From contig PSPT01000028.1 of assembly GCA_004195635.1 (NCBI GenBank), positions 1 through 35,819 of the forward strand: DNA of 35,819 bases, read 5' to 3'. Positions 15,659 to 26,300 of the stretch are shown here, one piece after another. The notes below the pieces were generated by a model. It saw nothing but the letters and a program-made list of their open reading frames with translations, made no database searches and had not been told where the DNA came from. Both the position numbers and the translations under genes were made by a program. The stretch comes from Methanobacteriota archaeon (GTDB taxonomy: Archaea; Thermoplasmatota; Poseidoniia; Poseidoniales; Poseidoniaceae). How positions within the stretch are numbered: the first letter of the stretch is position 1; each line of letters opens with the position of its first letter.

Positions 15659-17593
15659 ATGATGGCCCCTACAGTTGACCACCCGTTTCTCAAGGAAGGG
15701 GTGGCGGAAGCTAGGGCTTACCAATTGGATGCAGTGAGGTCAGCACTTGGCGCATTCACACTTCTTGTTTTACCAACTGGGCTAGGAAAAACTCCAATTG
15801 CTTGGATGACCGCTGCCGAAAGGTTACGAATCTCTGAAGGGTGGGTATTGATGGTAGCCCCTTCAAATCCATTAGTCAACCAGCATTTCAATGATGCAAT
15901 AGAGTGGCTCAATATTGCTGAAGAAGATATCTTAACTTTGACCGGAAGCATTAGTCCGGCAAAGAGAACTTCGCTATATGGTACTGCAAGGGTGATTATT
16001 GCTACTCCACAAATTATTCGAAATGATGTTGCATCGGGAATTCTAAGTTTAAGTCAATGTTCATTGCTAATTGTTGATGAAGCCCACCACGCAACTGGAA
16101 ATCACGCCGCCGCACAAGTAGGCGACCTTTACTGTGAAGCGGCTGCAAACGGACTTGTTTTGGCATGTACTGCAAGCCCAGGGTCAAAAGAAAAGCAGGT
16201 AGAGGAAGTTTGTGACCGACTTGGAATTGAGAGAATAATCACAAGACGAAATGATGATTACCTCGTCAAACCATATTTACAAAAAATGGATATTACCGAG
16301 ATAAGAATTCCCCCCAATGAAAAGATTACCCAAATGGCAGAACCTTTGCAACAATTATTGAATAACTATGTTGAAAGCCTGAGGCGCCAAGGTTTCTTAG
16401 TTACTCAACACGGTGTTTCGATGGGAGCACTTCGGCAAGCACAGGCGCGAATTAGTGACGCAATAGACAATGGACGTTCAACCGCATATACCGCGGCGAG
16501 GCAAAATGCCGATGCACAACGCCTCATGAATTTGTTATATCTCCTCAAAGGACAAAGTGTTGGCTCAGCACTTAGGCATCTCGAAAGATCAGATGAGAAT
16601 GCGGAGGCAGATAGCACCCAAGGGAGATTTTTGGCCCAGCCGCAAATAAGGGCATTAATCGGGCAACTTAGAGTATGTGAAATCACACATGAAAAATTGG
16701 CCAAAGTTTGCAGCCTTGTCAAGAAAGTAATCAATACAGGTGACGATAGTCGGATTATTGTATTCGCATCTTGGCGTGATAGCGTTTCTGAAATTGAATC
16801 AGAATTACAGAAGATCAAGGGCGTTAATGTTGAACAATTTATTGGACAATCAAGCAGAGGCGGACAAAAAGGAATGACGCAAAAGCAGCAAATATCGTGC
16901 CTGCAAAGATTCAGAGAGGGGCATAGTAATGTGTTGGTTGCGACTTCTGTAGGAGAGGAAGGTCTAGATGTTCCTGCTGCCGACCGAGTGATTTTCTATG
17001 AACCTGTTTCCAGTGAAATACGAACCATTCAAAGAAGAGGGAGAACTGCAAGACATCGCCAAGGAGATGTATTTGTTTTAGTTAGCGAAGATACCCGTGA
17101 CGAAGGCGTAAGACATGCCTCGGCTGCGAGGGAAAAAAGAATGCACTATGTCATTAGTAAAGTTAGGCGAAGAAGGAGGGCGCCACGTATCCACCCTTAC
17201 CCTGACCGATTTATTGAATCATTCATTGTAGATACTGCTGGAGAAAAAATGCCAGCAGCCGAATTTTTATTAGCAGAAGAAAAAAGATTGCAGCCCGAAT
17301 TAGGTAGTAAAGGACATACTATTGGTGGCTTACGCACAGATGGTGGCGAAAAACCAGATGTGCCGAGGACAAAAATCATCGGTAAGAGCCCAGCAACTAA
17401 TTCGGCATTAGTGCGCCCAAAACATCAAAATTCAATCTCAGATTACTTGAGTTCTGAACAATTAGATGCGCCGCCAACACCTCCCTCCACTCCATCGCCC
17501 ACACCTACCTCCCTCCACTCCATCGCCCACACCACAATCCAAACCGGCGAAATGGAGCAACCCTGTCTTGAATGCAGCAATAGAAGCGGCTGA
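15659..17593 (+). CDS. hef: Hef helicase part (SF2 DEAH, FANCM/XPF-type), interrupted
   Basis: The helicase half of archaeal Hef, a DNA repair protein that remodels and cuts stalled forks. Seen in the 644-residue product: Q-motif-like EARAYQLDAV, Walker A LPTGLGKT (39-45), DEAH (140-143), ACTASPGS, then the C-terminal RecA lobe with VATSVGEEGLDVPAADRVIF and QRRGRTARHRQGDVFVL. In intact Hef an ERCC4 nuclease and HhH domain follow in the same chain. Here the frame runs into a Pro-rich linker with a 28-bp tandem duplication and stops at 17593; the nuclease continues at 17684. The frame also opens with GTG 15641; I choose ATG 15659 (ATG 15662 is equal) because GGAGAGGAG lies upstream. Confidence 0.88.
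   Translation: MMAPTVDHPFLKEGVAEARAYQLDAVRSALGAFTLLVLPTGLGKTPIAWMTAAERLRISEGWVLMVAPSNPLVNQHFNDAIEWLNIAEEDILTLTGSISPAKRTSLYGTARVIIATPQIIRNDVASGILSLSQCSLLIVDEAHHATGNHAAAQVGDLYCEAAANGLVLACTASPGSKEKQVEEVCDRLGIERIITRRNDDYLVKPYLQKMDITEIRIPPNEKITQMAEPLQQLLNNYVESLRRQGFLVTQHGVSMGALRQAQARISDAIDNGRSTAYTAARQNADAQRLMNLLYLLKGQSVGSALRHLERSDENAEADSTQGRFLAQPQIRALIGQLRVCEITHEKLAKVCSLVKKVINTGDDSRIIVFASWRDSVSEIESELQKIKGVNVEQFIGQSSRGGQKGMTQKQQISCLQRFREGHSNVLVATSVGEEGLDVPAADRVIFYEPVSSEIRTIQRRGRTARHRQGDVFVLVSEDTRDEGVRHASAAREKRMHYVISKVRRRRRAPRIHPYPDRFIESFIVDTAGEKMPAAEFLLAEEKRLQPELGSKGHTIGGLRTDGGEKPDVPRTKIIGKSPATNSALVRPKHQNSISDYLSSEQLDAPPTPPSTPSPTPTSLHSIAHTTIQTGEMEQPCLECSNRSG
17479..17533 (+). repeat. 28-bp tandem duplication in the hef linker
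   Basis: Bases 17479-17505 and 17507-17533 are identical over 27 bases, separated by one T, giving a period of 28. Copy 1 read in the helicase frame and copy 2 read one frame on both spell PPSTPSPTP. This shows that a coding unit was duplicated and, not being a multiple of three, shifted the frame by one. Confidence 0.95.
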
Positions 17594-17647
17594 GGATAAT
17601 GTGCAATCACATATTGAGGACCCGGGGGAAGGCCAAAATGGCGAAGA

Positions 17648-17660
17648 GGGAAAAGTCTGA
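17648..17660 (+). other. GGGAAAA heptamer at the hef frame switch
   Basis: In the frame that continues copy 2 of the 28-bp repeat the codons read GAG GGA AAA GTC TGA. G GGA AAA has the X XXY YYZ layout of a minus-one slippery site. A minus-one shift here reads on as SLIVRLDHREM, the expected first strand of the ERCC4 nuclease. A lost A in the A4 run would give the same picture. I see no obvious strong hairpin downstream. Confidence 0.55.
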
Positions 17661-17683
17661 TTGTACGGCTTGACCATAGAGAG

Positions 17684-18394
17684 ATGGCGAGTTCAATCCT
17701 AGCAAATCTACGAGCGCTAAAAATTGACGTAGATATTGAAACCTTAGCAGTCGGCGATATTGCAATTGGAGATCTTATCATTATTGAAAGAAAAACCAGC
17801 CGCGATTTAATAGATTCATTATTGGATAAGAGAATATTCAGACAGGCAAGAAGACTGATTGCCTGTGCACCACAGGCCTTGTTGATAGTTGAAGGTGCAG
17901 ATTCAATGTCCAGAGCGGTTCATTCAAATGCAATTGCCGGACTATTAGCCCATCTTTCTGCAGACATTGGACTGACAATTATTCCTACCAAAAACACTCA
18001 AGCAACCGCGCGAGTTGTGGCTATGCTGGCAAAAAAAGAAAAACGACGGATTGACAAACTTGCAAAGAGACTCAATTCTCGACTAGTTAATTCAGAAGAA
18101 GAGAGAATTGAAAGAAGACCAAAATCTGCTTGGACCAAGCACCATGCTAGCGGGAGTCTTGGAGTTGAATCAAATATGACTAAAGGACAAAGTGACACTA
18201 AGGCAGCAAAGGAGAAATTTGCTAGAGGCGTAGAAGTCCTACAAGCATTCCCTTCAATAGGGCGAGTAAGGGCGAGGAAATTGATGCTTGAATTCGGCAG
18301 TCCGGCTAAAGTATTCAGTGCAAGTGAAGATAGATTGGCGAGGAATGGAATCTCACCTCAAAGACTTGCACAAATGCTAGAAATACTAGGATGA
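17684..18394 (+). CDS. hef: Hef nuclease part (ERCC4 domain plus HhH), separated by frameshift
   Basis: The XPF-family nuclease half of Hef, 236 residues from ATG 17684. Seen: GDIAIGDLIIIERKTSRDLI, the GDx(n)ERKxxxD catalytic motif, then KRIFRQARRL and ALLIVEG. The C-terminal tandem helix-hairpin-helix has FPSIGRVRARKLMLEFGS. The true domain begins upstream in the same frame (KSLIVRLDHREM, from about 17651), with a stop at 17615-17617 before that. Starting at ATG 17684 would remove the conserved DHRE aspartate, so an isolated product may be inactive. It converges with the CCG gene across 149 bases without a visible gene. Confidence 0.85.
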   Translation: MASSILANLRALKIDVDIETLAVGDIAIGDLIIIERKTSRDLIDSLLDKRIFRQARRLIACAPQALLIVEGADSMSRAVHSNAIAGLLAHLSADIGLTIIPTKNTQATARVVAMLAKKEKRRIDKLAKRLNSRLVNSEEERIERRPKSAWTKHHASGSLGVESNMTKGQSDTKAAKEKFARGVEVLQAFPSIGRVRARKLMLEFGSPAKVFSASEDRLARNGISPQRLAQMLEILG

Positions 18395-18543
18395 TGCTAC
18401 AAGTTAGCCCTTCTATAGAAATGCAATATCCGATAAAGGAATTTCCGAGCCAAGTCATTTGGCAATAAAAAAACAAGGATGAAAAAGACCAATAATACAG
18501 GTTCCTCTGTTTCAGTTGGGTGCTTACGCACCGCCGTCACATT

Positions 18544-19401
18544 TCAGTTTCCAATAACCAATACTCGTGTACGTAATTGTGCGAAACGGTCAACATGGTA
18601 TCCAAGAGCAAATGCAACTAACTCTGGCAGGTGAATAACAGGCATGCTTGTGTCCTTTCCACTCACACGGCCTGCTTGAACTTGGTAAGTATCTAAGTTA
18701 AAATGAGATAACGGGCAAGCACTTGCCATAATTCTGGCTCCGGCTTGCTTGGCTTCGGACAAAACTGCACCAGTTTGACGCATTGCGGTTTTTTCTTGGT
18801 GTAATAATGCAGGGAATCCGACACTCTTTACTCGACCGTCATATTCGACTGGCTCGCCACCGAGGGCACTAATCAACTTCTCAAAATAAGTCGGATTAAA
18901 TGAATCATCATCTCCATTTGCATCTCCTTGAAGCATTGGTGCACCATAATATCCTGCGACAGGGAAATCAATTGGATTTAGAACTTTATCCTCTATTACA
19001 TCAAGACCAATATCCTCTACAAGGACATCCAAAAGATGGCGCATGCGCAAATTACCTTCGAATCGCATGCCGCAAGTCCTTTCAAGGACATCATTTATCT
19101 CGCCACGTAGAACTTCATCATCAAGGAGCATTTTCAGATCTTCATGCATGTTACCTTGACAGGTAGCACAAGGAGTCAAAACATCCAAGCCTTGCGACTC
19201 AGCAATAGCAAAAGTTCGGGCATTCAAAGCCAATTGTAGTTGGTGATTTGCCTGCTTCATTATCCCTGCACCACAACAAGCAGCACCTGGCATCTCAACA
19301 AGTTCAATATTCAAACCTTTAATCACTGCTTGCATTGCATCCTCAATTTCACGAGAGGAACCCTTAGCAACACAACCGGGGAAATATGCGAATTTTACCA
19401 T
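18544..19401 (-). CDS. CCG-domain protein (HdrB / SdhC-E / TfrB C-terminal-like), second motif degenerate
   Basis: 285 residues of the heterodisulfide-reductase subunit B family, whose CCG domains bind non-cubane [4Fe-4S] clusters in cytosolic or membrane-associated redox complexes. The first motif is complete: Cys10 (YFPGC), Cys42-Cys43 (ACCGAG) and Cys78/Cys81 (PCATC). In the second half the expected cysteine positions read GYYGAPM (150-156), GFPALL (196-200) and ACPLSHFNLD (228-237), so all but one ligand are gone. One cluster rather than two is inferred. The gene starts nine bases after the stop of the ferredoxin-flavodoxin-SdhB-like fusion, so the two form an operon and probably a complex, like the SdhB-CCG arrangement of thiol:fumarate reductase TfrB. 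Confidence 0.85.
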   Translation of the reverse strand: MVKFAYFPGCVAKGSSREIEDAMQAVIKGLNIELVEMPGAACCGAGIMKQANHQLQLALNARTFAIAESQGLDVLTPCATCQGNMHEDLKMLLDDEVLRGEINDVLERTCGMRFEGNLRMRHLLDVLVEDIGLDVIEDKVLNPIDFPVAGYYGAPMLQGDANGDDDSFNPTYFEKLISALGGEPVEYDGRVKSVGFPALLHQEKTAMRQTGAVLSEAKQAGARIMASACPLSHFNLDTYQVQAGRVSGKDTSMPVIHLPELVAFALGYHVDRFAQLRTRVLVIGN

Positions 19402-19410
19402 TTTATCACC

Positions 19411-21345
19411 TCAGAACCTCTTGTCAAATTCATTGAAAATTGCAACGACCTGATAATGTGATTGGTCGGGTAGAGAAAACATCGGGGGCATCTTTCCAAT
19501 ACTAGCAGGAGGAAGGAAAAGGGCTTGCTTATCCCTCATTAGTGGGCCACCTGTACGAGTGAATCCAGTTAACATCCGTAGGACTTGACGGCCGTTTGCA
19601 ATCATTCCGATTGGACCGGTTACAAGCGCAGGAACTAATGTTTCATTGACTTCACCGGTCATCTTGATGGTTCGGCTGAACCATTTTACATGCTTGCCAT
19701 GCTTACCGGTGAATTTGTTGCGGCGCAACAAGTCTGCTCGGCATTGATACAGGGCTTTGGCCATTGTTGCGCCATCGGCACCTTGACGAGTAATTGCAGA
19801 AATATCGGTTTCACTCCACAAACCACCCTTCGCTTCAAGACGATTCATCGAATCTTCAACTGCTGCCGCGGAAGTACGTGGGTCAGAAGCGCGACGCCAT
19901 AGACTCAAGCAGACTGCAGGGCCGAGGTAATTAGGGGAATAAGGTAGGGCATCGGAGTATGCTTGAGCGGTTTCAAGACTTGAAATATTGGACATTTGGT
20001 ATATATTCAATGCAGCTGTTGGCTCCATTGTACCAATTGCAATACCATTGTCTGCATATTCGCCCATTCGGTCGCGAGTGCGAGCCCAAACTTTCGCGCT
20101 AGAACGACGATTGTCATAGGTATCAGTAGCGACGATTAAATCACGCAGAACTTCATGACCAGGTAGTGGTTCTACATTGAGATAGAAACTGCCTTGCACA
20201 CCGCCAACCAAATCGAGAACACGACACTCATCGGCACGAACTACCCTTCCATTTACTAGAAGACCGGAAAGTTTCCCAGAACTACGGAAAGAAATACTAC
20301 CATCTTGGGATTCACGAATTGAATTTAATACTTCTGAAATTGATAAATGCCCAGGTACGGTGCAATCGTATGAATCCCAACCTCGGCTGGCTTCGGCAGG
20401 GTCATAGCGGAAAATCTTGACGGTGAGGTCAATATCTGCTTGCACAATTCCAGCAGCAGAAGCAACTGCACCTGCTTTCTTAGTAGGTGAAATAAGTTCT
20501 GCAAAGGTAGCGATGAAATCTTCATGCATATTGCCACTATCATCAATACATGCTAAGTTTGCAAGAGCGGCAGTTGACCAAGTCTTCCAAACTTGGTCAA
20601 AATCAACATCGCAATCAGCGCGGTCAACTACTCTCCTTGCGCCGAGTTCACTAAGACGGGTATCCCATTGCTTTCCGGCTTCACAGAACAAATCGTAAGA
20701 CAAGTCGCCAAGGGCACAAACTGAGAAACTAACACCTGACAAATCTGCACTACTTGCACTTGCTGCTTGCCAAAGGTCTTCGGCATTATCTGGTTGATCG
20801 CCTTCTCCCCAAGTTGAACAGATGATGAGCACGCGGCTTGCCGCAGAAATATCGTCCATGCTTGCACTTGCCATATCCTTCAAAGTTGCATTGAGGCCAG
20901 CATTTGCTGCAAGTTTCACAGTATTAACTCCTAAATCCTCTGAATTACCCGATTGAGAACCGAATAGAACCAGTAGGCCACGATCGCCTTCGGTCAATTC
21001 AGAAGGCAATTCCACTGCTTCTTCCACAGCAGGTGCGGCTTCGACTACTGGAGCTTCGGAAACTTCATCTCCACCAGCGAGTTCAGCACCAACTTTAACG
21101 TATTTGATTACATCAACCGGACAACCATCAACGGCATCGAGGATATCGTCATACATTGAAGAACCAATCTCATCCTTCAATGCAGATTTTGTGGATTCGT
21201 TGCTATCAAAGCCGCCATCAACCCTTGCAGCGGCAACAATAAAGCTTGAATCATCTTGAACTTCGAAGACATCTGGGGCGATTTCTTGACACGCATCACA
21301 AGTGATACATCCATCTTCAACCCAAACCATTGCTATTTGTGACAT
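19411..21345 (-). CDS. Ferredoxin-flavodoxin-SdhB-like fusion protein
   Basis: 644 residues from ATG 21345 (GGTGAGG upstream; a longer frame to 21420 adds 25 residues without family match). Domain 1, about 1-85: ferredoxin with Cys13, Cys16, Cys19 (CITCDAC) and Cys75 (DGCPVD). Domain 2, about 122-250: FMN flavodoxin of the sulfite/cytochrome P450 reductase type, with LFGSQSGNSEDLG, CSTWGEGDQPDNAEDLW and ALGDLSYDLFCEAGKQWDTR. Domain 3, about 306-545: an SdhB/fumarate reductase iron-sulfur subunit fold, with KIFRYDPAE, SISFRSSGKLSG (SdhB has SLSFRRSCREGVCGS), PLPGHEVLRDLIV and NYLGPAVCLSLWRRASDPR. Nearly all SdhB cluster ligands are absent: the CxxCxxC region reads YQMSNISSLETAQ. About 100 residues of unrecognised tail follow. 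Likely an electron-transfer scaffold; donor and acceptor are unknown. Confidence 0.85.
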   Translation of the reverse strand: MSQIAMVWVEDGCITCDACQEIAPDVFEVQDDSSFIVAAARVDGGFDSNESTKSALKDEIGSSMYDDILDAVDGCPVDVIKYVKVGAELAGGDEVSEAPVVEAAPAVEEAVELPSELTEGDRGLLVLFGSQSGNSEDLGVNTVKLAANAGLNATLKDMASASMDDISAASRVLIICSTWGEGDQPDNAEDLWQAASASSADLSGVSFSVCALGDLSYDLFCEAGKQWDTRLSELGARRVVDRADCDVDFDQVWKTWSTAALANLACIDDSGNMHEDFIATFAELISPTKKAGAVASAAGIVQADIDLTVKIFRYDPAEASRGWDSYDCTVPGHLSISEVLNSIRESQDGSISFRSSGKLSGLLVNGRVVRADECRVLDLVGGVQGSFYLNVEPLPGHEVLRDLIVATDTYDNRRSSAKVWARTRDRMGEYADNGIAIGTMEPTAALNIYQMSNISSLETAQAYSDALPYSPNYLGPAVCLSLWRRASDPRTSAAAVEDSMNRLEAKGGLWSETDISAITRQGADGATMAKALYQCRADLLRRNKFTGKHGKHVKWFSRTIKMTGEVNETLVPALVTGPIGMIANGRQVLRMLTGFTRTGGPLMRDKQALFLPPASIGKMPPMFSLPDQSHYQVVAIFNEFDKRF

Positions 21346-21487
21346 TGGCCTCACCTGCCGTGCCTTTACTGACCGACAAGTTACTCGACAGGCAAAGAGT
21401 CTTTCAAGGTTACCAGCCACTCATTACCGAGATAGAGTTTGAGATAATGCAAAAAGCATCAAAAAGCGGAGGTAGGAATACCTCAAA

Positions 21488-23143
<1,656 letters not shown>

Positions 23144-23398
23144 CAGTAATCACCTGCACTGGGGCGCAGGGTGAACAAGGCTTGAACCCTACGCTTGAAT
23201 AAATAACTAATAATTCATCAATATTGGAGGTGAGACGAATAATATTAGAGGTGTGAAGGGAGGATGTCACTACGAATAATTGCGAAAATGAACTGAAAAA
23301 AGGCAGAAGATAAGAAGACGCCATGAGATGCAGGTAATGGATTGAGATGAAAAAACATCTTTACGGAGGCAAACTTTAGCATGCCGCCAGTCAGTCAA

Positions 23399-26300
23399 TT
23401 ACAATTCTTGCTGACTCAACCATTGCTCGCCATAATGTTCCCACTGATCCATTGACCAGCCAGGTGGTAATCCTTCAGCGGGCACAGGCGGTGGACCGGC
23501 TGGAGCGGAGGGCGTAGGTTCGGGAGCCACAACAGGAGGTTCTGAAATAACACTACCATCAATATTCGGAGTGATATCAGTGGCGACCTGTGTTTCAGTC
23601 GAAGGGAAAGACGGAACATCCTTCACGAGAGATGCTCCAAGCATTGAGGTATCTGGACCAAGAGGCATTGGGCTGCCTCCGATACTTGAGAAGTCTGAAG
23701 TCATGTCGGGTGCGGCTTGAACCTCCCCATACATGGAAGCGCTTGCACTTTCATATCCATCCATATCTTCCTCCTCAAATTCTGGTTTTAAGACTCTGAT
23801 TAAGGTGACCAATAAGGCAATGATAACCAATGAACCGAAGCCGATTGTAAGAATATTAATCACAACACTTGATGAACCTCCTTCATCATCAACTTCTGAA
23901 CCACCAGTTGGAGACATCCGTTGCAAGGTAATTTCCATTGTTGAAGATTGAGCATCTTCAACTGTATTTGATTTAGCCCAAAGAATGAACGAAACGGTCA
24001 CTTCTTCCGAATCCAAGTTAATGAGAGTTCCTTCACTTACTTCAACGGTAACATGGATTATTCTTTCATCACCAGGTGCACTTGTTTCAAGAACAACAGT
24101 TCGGTCTTGCTGATTTATTCGAACTGTCATGTAATTAGAAGATTCGCCGGCGGTGTAAGAAATATCCACGCTTTGAACTCCAGTGTATTGATTTCTCAAC
24201 ACGAAAAGTAACTCCAATTCTTCAGTTGGCTCAGAGATTGTAACCGGAGATGGCTCAATCAAACGAAGCCAGTTTTGGCTACCAACACTAAAAATTGCAG
24301 TTCCAGAGCCGCTTTGAGTCGGGTCATTTACACTTGTCGAAACTACATCCATAGAGATTTGACCAGAAATGTCACTATCAAAAGCAAACTTAACAGTCAC
24401 GTTTGTTGAAGCTCCAGGGGCAATAGCAATAGTCGTATTATCATTCAAACTGTCAATGAACGCACTCATTCCATCGGGGGTCACCAATGAAAGCTCAAAA
24501 CTATCATCCTCATTACCGTCATTTCGTATTTCAAACTGAATTGATTTCTCGCGGTCACCGGGAATGTAGGACTCCTCGGGGTCTTCATCACTTACCCAAG
24601 GGGCTGATGTAGGCAAAACCTCAACAGAAATTATTGCCGAATCATAAACACTTGGATCATCAATGGAGGCAACATTAACTCTTGCACTGTATAATCTAGG
24701 AGGCAACATTAGAGGCATAGGTAAATTAAGAGTTATAGAAGTTGAACCTTCCCAAGCATCTAAAACAGTTGTTTCGGAAGTTGACAATACACCCCTTAAA
24801 ATCCAATCTGACTGGACTAATTCAACAGAAAATTGCTCATCATCATTGCCCAAATTGAAGATGTCAATATTGATGCTTTGTGCAACACCATTTGCACTTG
24901 CAGTAACTGACAAAGTATCGGCAACAACATTAACGAGGCGCAATTCCGGCACATTGATATTACGTATCAAAACATCATTTCCGTGTACTGTCCCTACACA
25001 TGAGGTGCAGGATGCACGAATTGAGACAGAGGTAAGACCAGGTGCGGCATCAGCGGCAGCTGTAATATTAACAACGAAATCAAAAGACTCGCCCTTTGAA
25101 AGAACAATTGGCAAAAAGGATGCACCAGTTTCATTTTTGAAAGCGGTAGCCCACCCTGCAGAAGGGAAACTCGGAAGTAAATTATACTCGGCATCTAAGT
25201 TCCCTGAATTTTGTAAGCGCATAATAATTTCACCAGATTCACTTGGCAATAAATCAAGTGCCAATAATGGTGAAAAGGAAGATAGCATGACTCCATATTG
25301 CTCTGACACTACAACAGAGGAAGATATACTACCTTTGACATCGGCATTTTGAGGAGTGCCTTCCTCAAACCAAACATTCCATGTTACTGATTGAACGTCT
25401 GCACCAGGCGGGATGCTGAGATTAATCCACATTTCAGTGGTCTCACCGGCGGGGATTGCTGGAAGAAGAACTGCATTTCCATGCTGATTTTGGTTCGCAG
25501 AATCAATTCGAAGCATTGGATTCATAGGATCCATCCAAGATTCATTTGAAACATTGGTATTAACTTCAAAAGTTTGTGATTTGTATCCATTATTGGTAAC
25601 CATACAATGTAAACTGATAGTTTCGGCTGGAACTGCAGTATAACCTGCTTCGGGATTATTACAATTTGTAGTCAATGTGTATTCGTCAACTTTTTCAACG
25701 GCGAAAATAATCCAATCATCTATGTGTAATCCTTCATCAGCAAACGCAGAATCACTTGAGAACAAGAGACCGTATGACCATGTCTGCCCTCCCAATTCAA
25801 CAGAAGATGGCCTCCAAGTAATGTTGGACCATTGGTCATTGCCTTGATTGGGTGAATAATCGGTTAGATTTTTGACAAGACTAGAACCGCCGGTACGCCA
25901 TAATTCGATAGCCACTTCATCACCAATGGACATGGTACCCCATGTTGAAAGGTGGAAGTCGAGTGAAACATATTCAACAGTATACAATTGTCTTTTACAA
26001 TAATAATAACTGTAAACGAGAGGAGCGCCTGGCTCTTGAACATCTTGGTTACAGCCACCACTTTGAGGTGCAGTAGCAGGCCAATATCCACGAACTAAGC
26101 GATCTGCATTTCGTCCACTGGCATATTGACTTCCCGGGTCGGAGTGACGCCAATGCTTTGAACCAACAACACCACCATTGTCCTCTTGCCATGCACCTAC
26201 TGCTTCTGCATCTCCCCCGCCTTGGTATCCGAGAGGGAGGAAGGTAAGACGGTCAGCAGACAGTTCAGTTCCATCCATCACGTCTGAATCAAAAGCAACT

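Noticed and set aside
24663-25352. 229-residue plus-strand frame inside the secreted protein
   Set aside because: Antisense shadow of a low-stop region; composition is the complement of the real gene.
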